This document shows, one piece after another, positions 44,667 through 52,221 of a stretch of 64,000 nt of DNA (the first letter of the stretch is position 1; every line of letters starts with the position of its first letter). Location: NCBI RefSeq assembly GCF_001558155.1, contig NZ_LOAS01000019.1:1-64000 (forward strand), in the 5' to 3' direction. The stretch comes from Aliiruegeria sabulilitoris. GTDB lineage: Bacteria; Pseudomonadota; Alphaproteobacteria; Rhodobacterales; Rhodobacteraceae. Made by a program: the position numbers and the translations under genes. The notes below the pieces were generated by a model. The model saw only the letters and a list, made by a program, of their open reading frames with translations, had not been told where the DNA came from and did not search any database.

Positions 44667-45527
44667 TCAGTCCACGAAGGCCTTTTCGACCACATATTCG
44701 CGCGGCTCGGAATTGGCACCCTCGTGCAGCCCGTATTCCTCAAGCATCTCCTTGAGTTCGAGGTTGAAGGCGAGATTGCCGCAAACCATCGCCCGGTCCG
44801 TCTCCGGTGCGATCGGTTCGATGCCGAGATCGCGGAATACTTCACCCGAGCGCATCAGGTCGGTGATGCGGCCCATCTTGGGGCTCTCCTCGCGGGTCGT
44901 GGTCGGGTAGTAGCGCAGCTTCTTGTGGAAATCCTCGCCCATCAGCTCGGCCAGAAGCTCGTCCTTGCGCAGGTTATCGATCAGTTCCGCGCCATAGGCC
45001 AGCTCGCCCACTTCACGGCAGGTATGGGTGATGATGACCTCGTCGTAATCCTCGTAGGTCTGCGGCTCGCGCAAGAGCGAGGCGAAGGGCGCGAACCCGG
45101 TGCCGGTGGCGAAGAACCACAGCCGCTTGCCCGGCAACAGCGCGTCATGCACCAACGTGCCGACCGGTTTGGGCCGCAGGATGATCTGGTCGCCCACCTT
45201 GATCTTTTGCAGGCGCGAGGTCAGCGGGCCGTCCGGTACCTTGATCGAATAGAATTCCAGCTCCTCGTCCCAGTTGGGCGAGGCGATGGAATAGGCGCGC
45301 AGGATCGGCTTCTGCTTGCCCGTCTTCGGGTCCGGATCGCCCATCAGGCCGATCATCACGAACTCGCCCGAACGGAAGCGGAGCGTTTGCGGCCGCGTGC
45401 AGCGGAAATGGAACAGCCGATCCGTCCAATGCTTGACGAATGTCACGGTCTGCGCATCGGGCAGGGTGGGTACGGCCTTGATCGGGTTTGCGTCTGTCAC
45501 GGGTTTCAGCTCGGTCATGTCATCCAT
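44667..45527 (-). CDS. fpr: Ferredoxin-NADP+ reductase
   Basis: A 286-residue bacterial FNR that exchanges electrons between NADPH and ferredoxin. The FAD site RAYSIASPNW and the preceding GEFVMIGL, and the NADP site FATGTGFAPFASLLR with THTCREVGELAYG, are complete. The AMVCGNLAFNLELKEMLE region and a terminal REYVVEKAFVD are typical of the bacterial subclass. It is the last gene on the sulfate-assimilation strand, 67 bp after the DUF934 gene. There it would feed reduced ferredoxin to sulfite reductase. The start could be 45518. Confidence 0.93.
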   Translation of the reverse strand: MDDMTELKPVTDANPIKAVPTLPDAQTVTFVKHWTDRLFHFRCTRPQTLRFRSGEFVMIGLMGDPDPKTGKQKPILRAYSIASPNWDEELEFYSIKVPDGPLTSRLQKIKVGDQIILRPKPVGTLVHDALLPGKRLWFFATGTGFAPFASLLREPQTYEDYDEVIITHTCREVGELAYGAELIDNLRKDELLAELMGEDFHKKLRYYPTTTREESPKMGRITDLMRSGEVFRDLGIEPIAPETDRAMVCGNLAFNLELKEMLEEYGLHEGANSEPREYVVEKAFVD

Positions 45528-45594
45528 TTCGGCGCCCGGAGGCTCCGATCCTGTTCGTGTATGCGGAACGTTGAATTTATGTAAAGGGGGCAGG

Positions 45595-46008
45595 TCAGCT
45601 TGCGAGGCGCGACCGATAGTCATGCTCCTGCCAATCGGCGCGGGCAAGCCACTGGTCCTCGGGTTGGCGCGCAGCCAGGCTTTCGTCGATTTCCACCTCG
45701 TCGAATCCAGAGCGCCGCGCCATGGCATATTGGTCTGCCAGCACGTGGCCCTTTGCCCGCAGGCGACCGGTATAGCCCATGCGGCGCAGGGCGCGCGCGA
45801 TGGAGAAACCGCGACCATCGGCGAAGCTGGGGAAGTCGATCCGGATCAGCCCCACGGCGCCGATCAGCGCCGCGAGTGCCTGTGTTTTGGTGTCAGGGGC
45901 AAGATCCACCGCGTGGGCTTCGCCCGAAGGCGGCAGCGCGTCCAACGCGGTAAAGACGCCGTCGAAGGTTTCGGGGCCGAAACCCTGGTCGGTCACGATG
46001 ACAGCCAT
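45595..46008 (-). CDS. DUF934 protein of the sulfite reduction operon
   Basis: 137 residues. DUF934 traits: GFGPETFDGVFTALDALPPSGEAHAVDLAPDT, RIDFPSFADGRGFSIARALRRMGYTGRLRAKGHVLADQYAMARRSGFDEVEI. The family is regularly encoded beside cysH/cysI and is thought to help sulfite reductase. It starts 1 bp after the cysH stop. Its biochemical role is not settled. Confidence 0.92.
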   Translation of the reverse strand: MAVIVTDQGFGPETFDGVFTALDALPPSGEAHAVDLAPDTKTQALAALIGAVGLIRIDFPSFADGRGFSIARALRRMGYTGRLRAKGHVLADQYAMARRSGFDEVEIDESLAARQPEDQWLARADWQEHDYRSRLAS

Positions 46009-46009
46009 G

Positions 46010-46765
46010 TCAGGCTCCTTGCTCTGTAGTGGCAGGTCCAACGCGGACCATCTTGCCATTGACGAAATGAATGCCGCATTCGACTTTTTCCTGGCCGCGC
46101 CAACGGCCCGAGCGCGGGTCTTCGCCCTCGGCTACGGGCGAGGTGCAGGGGGCGCAGCCGATGGAGGGGTACCCCTTGGACACCAACGGATGGCGGGGCA
46201 GTTTATGAGCCCGGATATAGTCGGCGATTTGCTCGGAGGACCAGTCCGCCATCGGGTTCAGCTTCAGCTTGCCGGCCTCTTCCTCGACGAGCGGCAGCCG
46301 GGCGCGGGTGCCGGACTGGAAACGCTTGCGCCCGGAGATCCAGCTATCGAAAGGCTGCAGTGCCTTCTCCAGCGGCCGCGTCTTGCGCAGATCGCAGCAC
46401 GCATCGGTATCGGACAGGTGCAGCGCATTGGCGGGGTCTTCCACGGCCAGGTGCATGGCTCGCGCGCGGATGACGCGAATGCCGGTCAGCCCGAGAGCGT
46501 TGGCAACCTCGCGCTGGTAGTCCAGCGTTTCGGGGAACAGCATCTGCGTATCGATGAAGAGCACCGGCGTTTCGGGTGCCACGAGCGAAAGCTGATGCAG
46601 AAGGACGACCGAGTCCGCTCCGAAGGAAGAGACCATCGCCAACTCGCCCATCAGCGGATGTGCAATGGCCGCCGCCAGCCGCTCGGCGCCTTGCAGCGTC
46701 TCGAGGGCGTCGGTAACGATTTCCGCCCGGTTGGCGGGGACTGTCTGGATTGCGTCAGGCTGCAT
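46010..46765 (-). CDS. cysH: Assimilatory adenylylsulfate/PAPS reductase
   Basis: 251 residues. The N-type PP-loop SSFGADSVVLLHQL binds the nucleotide. Two cysteine pairs, DACCDLRKTRPL and SIGCAPCTSP, form the 4Fe-4S site that marks APS-reducing enzymes. ECGIH near the C-terminus carries the catalytic cysteine. It makes sulfite and needs thioredoxin. It overlaps cysI by 11 bp. The iron-sulfur motif argues for APS rather than PAPS as substrate. Confidence 0.94.
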   Translation of the reverse strand: MQPDAIQTVPANRAEIVTDALETLQGAERLAAAIAHPLMGELAMVSSFGADSVVLLHQLSLVAPETPVLFIDTQMLFPETLDYQREVANALGLTGIRVIRARAMHLAVEDPANALHLSDTDACCDLRKTRPLEKALQPFDSWISGRKRFQSGTRARLPLVEEEAGKLKLNPMADWSSEQIADYIRAHKLPRHPLVSKGYPSIGCAPCTSPVAEGEDPRSGRWRGQEKVECGIHFVNGKMVRVGPATTEQGA

Positions 46766-48419
46766 CGCGTTGTTTCTCCGGCCCGTAGAGCGCTTCCTTG
46801 AAGGGGGCAACGCCAAGGCGGCGATAGGCTTCGAGGAAGGTTTCGGTCTCGTCTTCGCGCACTTCCAGATAGGCCAGCATCAGCCGCTCGATGGCCGGCA
46901 CGATCTCTTCGTAGGAGAAGCCCGGGCCGGTGCGCTGGCCGATCTCGGCGGTCTCGGTGGCGTCGCCGCCAAGCGTGATCTGGTAGGTCTCCACGCCGCC
47001 CCGGTCGAGGCCGAGAATGCCGATATGGCCGACATGGTGATGCCCGCAGGCATTGATGCAGCCCGAGATCTTGATCTGCAGCGGGCCGACCTCGTGCTCG
47101 ATGCGCAGGTCCTCGACCCGCTGTGCGAGCTGCTGAGCGACCGGGATCGAGCGCGCGGTGGCCAGCGCGCAGTAATCCATGCCGGGGCAGGCGATGATAT
47201 CCGAGGCGAGCCCGACATTGGCCGTGGCCAGCCCTGCTGCTTTCAGCTCCTCGAACACCGCCGGCAGGTCCGATTTGCGGACATGGGGCAGGATCACGTT
47301 CTGCTGGTGGCTGATGCGCAACTCGTCATACCCATATTGTTCGGCAAGCTCCGCCATTACCCGCATCTGGCCGGCGGTGGCATCCCCCGGCGTTGCCCCA
47401 TGCGCCTTGAGCGAAATGGTCACGATGGCGTGGTCCGGGTCCTTGTGCTCGGCGAGGTTAGTGTCCGCCCAGGAACGGAAGGCAGGGTTCAGGCGCGCAT
47501 CCTCGTAAGCCTGCGTTTCGCCGCCCACAAGGTCCGGTGTGCGGAAGCGGGCGCGGATGCGGGCGATGACGCGATCGTCCACGCCCTCGAATTCGGCGCG
47601 GGTGCGCTCGAAGGCGGCTTCAACCTGCTCGCGGATCGTGTCGAGCCCGTTCTCGTGCACCGTGATCTTGATGCGGGCCTTGTACTTGTTATCGCGGCGG
47701 CCGTGCTGGTTGTAGACATGCACGACGGCTTCCAGATAGGGCAGCAGCTCGTTTTCCGGCACGAAATCGCGGATCACCTTGCCCACCATCGGCGTGCGGC
47801 CAAGCCCGCCGCCCACGATCACCTCGAAGCCTGTCTGGCCTTCGCGCTCCAGCATCCGCAGGCCGATATCATGGGCGCGGGTCACGGCGCGGTCATTGGG
47901 CGAGCCGGTGATGGCGATCTTGAACTTGCGCGGCAGGAACTGGAATTCCGGGTGGTCGGTGGACCACTGGCGGATGAGTTCCGCATAGGGGCGCGGGTCG
48001 GCGATCTCGTCTGCGGCGGCCCCGGCGAAATGGTCCGCGGTCACGTTGCGGATCGTGTTGCCGGAGGTCTGAATTGCGTGCATGCCAACCTCGGCCAGCG
48101 CGTCCAGCATATCCGGCACGTCGCGCAGCTTGGGCCAGTTGTACTGGATATTCTGCCGCGTGGTGAAATGGCCGTAGCCCTTGTCCCACCGTTCCGCGAG
48201 TTCCGCCAGCTTGCGCATCTTCTGTGCGTCGAGCGAGCCATAAGGGATGGCGACCCGCAGCATGTAGGCGTGCAGTTGCAGGTAGAGCCCGTTCATCAGG
48301 CGCAACGGCTTGAACTCGTCCTCGGTCAGCGAGCCGTCGATGCGGCGCTCCACTTGGGCACGGAACTGAGCATTGCGCTTGGCAAGGAAGGCGGTGTCGA
48401 ATTCGTCGTAGCGATACAT
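46755..48419 (-). CDS. cysI: Sulfite/nitrite reductase, siroheme type
   Basis: A 554-residue hemoprotein. Two ferredoxin-like half-domains are seen (GYGHFTTRQNIQYNW and ELRISHQQNVILPHV). Siroheme/4Fe-4S cysteines are in CPGMDYCALA and KISGCINACGHHHVGHIG. It is of the ferredoxin-linked single-subunit type. Operon partners (cysH, cysG, DUF934) identify it as sulfite reductase. ATG 48419 begins MYRYDEFDTAF. It lies 66 bp after the DUF2849 gene. Confidence 0.94.
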   Translation of the reverse strand: MYRYDEFDTAFLAKRNAQFRAQVERRIDGSLTEDEFKPLRLMNGLYLQLHAYMLRVAIPYGSLDAQKMRKLAELAERWDKGYGHFTTRQNIQYNWPKLRDVPDMLDALAEVGMHAIQTSGNTIRNVTADHFAGAAADEIADPRPYAELIRQWSTDHPEFQFLPRKFKIAITGSPNDRAVTRAHDIGLRMLEREGQTGFEVIVGGGLGRTPMVGKVIRDFVPENELLPYLEAVVHVYNQHGRRDNKYKARIKITVHENGLDTIREQVEAAFERTRAEFEGVDDRVIARIRARFRTPDLVGGETQAYEDARLNPAFRSWADTNLAEHKDPDHAIVTISLKAHGATPGDATAGQMRVMAELAEQYGYDELRISHQQNVILPHVRKSDLPAVFEELKAAGLATANVGLASDIIACPGMDYCALATARSIPVAQQLAQRVEDLRIEHEVGPLQIKISGCINACGHHHVGHIGILGLDRGGVETYQITLGGDATETAEIGQRTGPGFSYEEIVPAIERLMLAYLEVREDETETFLEAYRRLGVAPFKEALYGPEKQRDAA

Positions 48420-48485
48420 CTTTAATCTCCGATCACGACTTTCGTTTATCCTGAAGGAGCAATTCAGGAAAGCTGAAAGACGTAT

Positions 48486-48815
48486 TCAGTAATTGTCATT
48501 CGAACGGGCGTCGGACCGGGCGTCGGCCTGCTTGCCATGGAGGTAGTTGGACGGGCCGCGGGCGCGGAAGCTTTCGCGAAAATGCACCGGCTCGGGCCCC
48601 TTGGGGCCAGGCTTCGCATCGGCCAGATAGGCGCCGACGATGATATGCCCTTGCTGTTCGGCGTCGATCAGCCGGATCGTGGCATGGGCCTCGTCTTCGA
48701 GCAGCTCCGCCTCGCTCATCTGGCGCGTCCAGCTTCCGTCTTCCGTGAAATAGACGACGTCGCCTTCGAGCAGGGCGTTGGCGGTGACAATTTTCGGCGT
48801 GAAGGGGCGGGGCAT
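48486..48815 (-). CDS. DUF2849 family protein
   Basis: 109 residues. DUF2849 features: PKIVTANALLEGDVVYFTEDGSWT, then EAELLEDEAHATIRLIDAEQ, and GPEPVHFRESFRARGPSNY. The family occurs between siroheme synthase and sulfite reductase genes and has no known activity. Its ATG shares 1 bp with the cysG stop. A hydrophilic, disordered tail ends the protein. Confidence 0.9.
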   Translation of the reverse strand: MPRPFTPKIVTANALLEGDVVYFTEDGSWTRQMSEAELLEDEAHATIRLIDAEQQGHIIVGAYLADAKPGPKGPEPVHFRESFRARGPSNYLHGKQADARSDARSNDNY

Positions 48816-50215
48816 CAGGCGTGTTCCTTTGCGGGGATGGCGATCCGGGCGGCGGCTGTGGCGGCGTCGCGGGGAGAGAGGCCGAGGAGCATGACGGCGG
48901 GTCCGGAGAGATCTGCGTCGACCATGTCCTCGGCCAGGGAGCAGAGCCGGCTGGGGAGCGACCGGCCCTGGGGTCGTGAGGCGTTCTCGACGATGCTGAT
49001 GGGCGTGTCGGCGGCGGCGCCATGCATGAGCAAACGGCCCTGCACGAAACGCGCGGCGCGCTTGCCCATGTAGATAGCGGCGACGGCGCCGGGGCGGGCC
49101 AGCGCCTGCCAGTCCTGTTCGGCCAGCCCGTCGATGTCGTGGCCGGTCAGCAGGCGCAGTTCCGAATTGCGGCCCCGCGCGGTGAGCGAACGGCCGATCT
49201 GGGCGCTCGCGGCGGAGGCGGCGGTGATGCCGGGGACGATGCTGTAGCCGATCCCGGCGGATTCGACGGCGTCGAGTTCCTCTTCCAGCCGGCCGAATAT
49301 GGCGGCGTCGCCGGATTTCAGCCGGACGATCTGCGCGCCGGTCCGGCCGTGCTCGATGAGCAGGCCGTTGATGCGCTCCTGCGGGGTGGAGGGGCCAAAG
49401 CCCTCCTTGCCGACGGAGAGGATCACCGCCTCGCGGCGGGCCAGTTCGAGAATTTCCGAGGGCACCAGCCGGTCATGGATCACGATATCGGCCTCGTCCA
49501 GCGCACGGCGGGCCTTGAGCGTGAGCAGCTCGGGATCGCCCGGGCCTGCGCCGACAAAGGTGATGTGGCCAGGGCGCGTCTCGGCGGCGAGGTGCGCGGC
49601 AAGCTCCGCCTCAAGTGTCGCCTCGATGGCGGATTGGCCTTGCGCAGCTGCGCGCGGGCCAGAGGTGAAATAGAAGGCCGACCAGAAATCGCGGCGGATG
49701 CGTCCCATGGGCAGCGCGTCGGCATGCGCCCGGAAGGCCTTGCCGAGACGGGCCAGCAGGCCGAGGGACTGCGGCAGGCGCTCCTCGATGTCACGCTTGA
49801 TGGCGCGGGCGAGCACGGGGGCGGCGCCCTCGGTTCCGATCGCGACGGTCACCGGGTCCCGGTCGACGATGGCCGGGGTGATGAAGGCCGAGGCTTCCAG
49901 GTTGTCCACGACATTCACGAAGATGCCCGCGTCCCTGGCCATGCAGGCAACCCGCGAGTCTTCGGCGGTGTCCTCATTGGCGGCATAGACCAGGGTGGCC
50001 GCGGCGAGATCGTCGGCAGCCAGCGGGCGGCGGGTCAGCACAAGGCGCCCGTCCGTGTTCCATGTCTCGATTTCCGGCGCCGGATCGGAGGCGAAGACAT
50101 GCAGGTGTGCTTCGGTCTTGAGCAGCAGGCGCAGCTTGGCCAACGCCGCCTCGCTTCCGCCCGACAGGACGATCGCCTTGCCGGCGACATCCAGGAAGAT
50201 CGGGAAATGCTGCAT
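48815..50215 (-). CDS. cysG: Siroheme synthase (fused dehydrogenase/ferrochelatase and methyltransferase)
   Basis: 466 residues. The N-terminal half (1-200) is the precorrin-2 dehydrogenase/sirohydrochlorin ferrochelatase: LDVAGKAIVLSGGSEAALAK, ATLVYAANED, NVVDNLEASAFITPAIV. The C-terminal half (about 215-460) is uroporphyrinogen-III methyltransferase: ITFVGAGPGDPELLTLKA, IVRLKSGDAAIFGR, VPGITAASAASAQIG. It provides siroheme to the sulfite reductase of the same operon and is its first gene. A divergent Lrp-type regulator lies 146 bp upstream. Confidence 0.95.
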   Translation of the reverse strand: MQHFPIFLDVAGKAIVLSGGSEAALAKLRLLLKTEAHLHVFASDPAPEIETWNTDGRLVLTRRPLAADDLAAATLVYAANEDTAEDSRVACMARDAGIFVNVVDNLEASAFITPAIVDRDPVTVAIGTEGAAPVLARAIKRDIEERLPQSLGLLARLGKAFRAHADALPMGRIRRDFWSAFYFTSGPRAAAQGQSAIEATLEAELAAHLAAETRPGHITFVGAGPGDPELLTLKARRALDEADIVIHDRLVPSEILELARREAVILSVGKEGFGPSTPQERINGLLIEHGRTGAQIVRLKSGDAAIFGRLEEELDAVESAGIGYSIVPGITAASAASAQIGRSLTARGRNSELRLLTGHDIDGLAEQDWQALARPGAVAAIYMGKRAARFVQGRLLMHGAAADTPISIVENASRPQGRSLPSRLCSLAEDMVDADLSGPAVMLLGLSPRDAATAAARIAIPAKEHA

Positions 50216-50254
50216 GATACATGGCTCCGTGGCGGGTGTTTCTGCAGTGCAATA

Positions 50255-50269
50255 TAGAATTTTGTTCCG
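50255..50269. promoter_or_regulatory. Candidate Lrp-type binding site
   Basis: TAGAATTTTGTTCCG matches about 12 of 15 positions of the E. coli Lrp consensus. It lies in the AT-rich divergent region between cysG and the Lrp gene, where autogenous control would be expected. Confidence 0.35.
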
Positions 50270-50361
50270 TTATTCCGCTAGGTATTGACGAAAAGAAGGA
50301 TATTTGTTCTGCCTGTGGCTGGTGAAGGGACATGGGTTCCTGTCAGTGGGAGATTGCTGGA

Positions 50362-50829
50362 ATGGAAGTCCGTCTCGATGCGCTGGATCGGAAGATCCTT
50401 TCGGAATTGCAGCGCGATGCCGACCAGTCGCTGGACGAGATCGCGCGCGCGGTCGGCTCGTCGAAGACGCCTGTCTGGAATCGGGTGCGCAAGATGCGGG
50501 AGGCGGGTGTGATCCGTCAGACCACCGCCTTGCTCGATGCCGATGCGCTCGGGCTGGAGGCCTGTTTCTTTGTCCTGATCCGCACCAGCGAGCATGAAGA
50601 GGAGTGGCAGCGGCGTTTCCTCGAGGCGCTGAACGCCCGCCCGGAAGTGCTGGAGGCGCATCGGCTCGCGGGAGATATCGACTATATCCTCAAGGTGTTG
50701 GTGCCCAATGCGCGCGCCTATGACCGGTTCTACCAGGCGCTGATCTCGGAAGTGCGCATTCACAACGTGACGGCGCTTTTGTCGATGGAGCAGATCAAGT
50801 CGACGACGGCCCTGCCGCTGGAATTCTGA
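50362..50829 (+). CDS. Lrp/AsnC family transcriptional regulator
   Basis: 155 residues. An N-terminal winged helix-turn-helix (LDALDRKILSELQRDADQSL, DEIARAVGSSKTPVWNRVRK) is followed by a RAM/AsnC ligand domain (ACFFVLIRTSEHEEEW, VLEAHRLAGDIDYILKVLVP, VTALLSMEQIKSTTALPL). It is divergent from the sulfate-assimilation operon and probably controls it, with a sulfur metabolite or amino acid as effector. The start at 50362 is chosen by homology. A longer start at 50332 is possible. Confidence 0.92.
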   Translation: MEVRLDALDRKILSELQRDADQSLDEIARAVGSSKTPVWNRVRKMREAGVIRQTTALLDADALGLEACFFVLIRTSEHEEEWQRRFLEALNARPEVLEAHRLAGDIDYILKVLVPNARAYDRFYQALISEVRIHNVTALLSMEQIKSTTALPLEF

Positions 50830-50870
50830 TCCATTCGGGGATCTGTCCGAGGGGTGGAGCCTTCTGGTAG

Positions 50871-50917
50871 CCCGCGCGCTGCCGCGCGCGGGTCCGAACG
50901 ATCTTTGCAAAGATCGT
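50871..50917. repeat. Dual-hairpin repeat relative downstream of the Lrp gene
   Basis: CCCGCGCGC-TGCC-GCGCGCGGG (50871-50892) is followed by a perfect 20-bp palindrome with arms ACGATCTTTG and CAAAGATCGT (50898-50917). Read on the minus strand it repeats the order GGCACGATC-loop-GATCGTTC then a GC-only hairpin, as at 17369-17406. It may also serve as terminator between the convergent Lrp and P450 genes. Confidence 0.6.
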
Positions 50918-50936
50918 GCCCCTGACCGGGGCCAAC

Positions 50937-52118
50937 TCAGAGCCGCAGGAACAGGCTTTCGAGGCCGTGGAAGTGGTAGATGTCGGCGTAGCGCGGCGGT
51001 TGGGCCAGGGTAAGGCCCGGGTGGGCCGCGAAAAGCGCAGGCAGGGCGCGGGACATCTCGAGGCGGGCGAGCGGGGCGCCGATGCAGAAATGCAGCCCGG
51101 CGCCGAAGCTGGCATTCGTCACGACCGATCGGTGCGGGTCGAAGCGCTCGGGGTCGCGCCAGATGCGCGCGTCCCGGTTGGCGGAGGCCAGCAGGCAGGC
51201 GACCTGATCTCCGCGCCGGAAGTCATGCCCGAAGAGCGACATGTTCTCATAGGCGTAGCGGGTGAAGAGATGCAGGGGGGGATCGAAGCGGAGCGTTTCC
51301 TCGATCACGCTGGCGCGGCTTTCGGGATCGGCCAGCAGATCCTGTCCGCCATGCTCAAGCAGCGCCTTCACACCATTGCCGAGGCTGTGCACGGTGGCCT
51401 CGTGACCGGCATTGAGCAGCAGGATCACGGTGGAGATCAACTCGTCGGCGCTGAGATGCGATCCGTCCTCCTCGGCGGCGATCAACTGGCTGAGCAGGTC
51501 GCTCCCCGGTTGCTGGCGGCGGGCCGCAATGACCTCGTCCAGATAGGCGCGGAAGGCCAGCGTCGCGGCGACGGCGGCGTCTTCCATCGCGCGCGAGCGG
51601 CCGGCCTGGTACATGCCGACCATGGCGTTGGACCAACGGAGAAGATCTTCGGTCCGGTCCTCGGGCACGCCGAGCAGGCGGGCAATCACGGTGACGGGCA
51701 GGGGGCGGGCGAAGGCGTCCAGAAAATCGAAGGGCCCGGCGGGCAAGGCGCGCAGGAGGTCCTGCACCAGCTCGTCGATATCGCCGCGCAGGGCCTCGAT
51801 CCGGGCGGTGGTGAAGGCGCGGGTGACCAGCCTGCGCAGGCGGGTGTGGCGGGGCGGCTCCAGCTCCAGCATGGAATGCGCCTCGATGGCATAGAAGGGC
51901 GCCAGCCGCTCCGGCACCGGCTGTGCCAGCTCGGGTGGCACTTCGCGGCCGAAACGGCGGTCGCGCAGGATCGTGTTCACGGCGGCGTGGCTGGTGGCGG
52001 CGACCATGGCGTAGTCTTCCCAGAAAACGAGATCGCCGGCGGCGCGGGCACGCGCGTAGAACGGGTAGGGGTTCTGGACGAATTCCGGATCGGTGGGAGA
52101 TTGGCTCACGCTTTGCAT
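50937..52118 (-). CDS. Cytochrome P450
   Basis: A 393-residue soluble bacterial P450. The I-helix is LLLNAGHEATVHSLG, where the usual AGxDT is replaced by AGHEAT. ExxR is seen in VIEETLRFDPP, and the haem loop FGAGLHFCIGAPLARLE carries the cysteine ligand. The substrate is unknown. No ferredoxin gene is nearby, so its electron donor must be general. The start at 52118 (MQSVSQSPTD) is preferred. It diverges from dctB. Confidence 0.93.
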   Translation of the reverse strand: MQSVSQSPTDPEFVQNPYPFYARARAAGDLVFWEDYAMVAATSHAAVNTILRDRRFGREVPPELAQPVPERLAPFYAIEAHSMLELEPPRHTRLRRLVTRAFTTARIEALRGDIDELVQDLLRALPAGPFDFLDAFARPLPVTVIARLLGVPEDRTEDLLRWSNAMVGMYQAGRSRAMEDAAVAATLAFRAYLDEVIAARRQQPGSDLLSQLIAAEEDGSHLSADELISTVILLLNAGHEATVHSLGNGVKALLEHGGQDLLADPESRASVIEETLRFDPPLHLFTRYAYENMSLFGHDFRRGDQVACLLASANRDARIWRDPERFDPHRSVVTNASFGAGLHFCIGAPLARLEMSRALPALFAAHPGLTLAQPPRYADIYHFHGLESLFLRL

Positions 52119-52221
52119 TCGCTGTTGGTGCCGGCAATTGCCGGCCCGGGCAAGGGCTTCGCGGCGGCACTCTCTTTTCTTCACTCCCTGCCGCCTCTAG
52201 GTTGGGCCAGGGAGGCGCGAT

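Noticed and set aside
46665-48425. A 586-codon frame opposite cysI
   Set aside because: Antisense shadow of sulfite reductase; no domains and no ribosome site.
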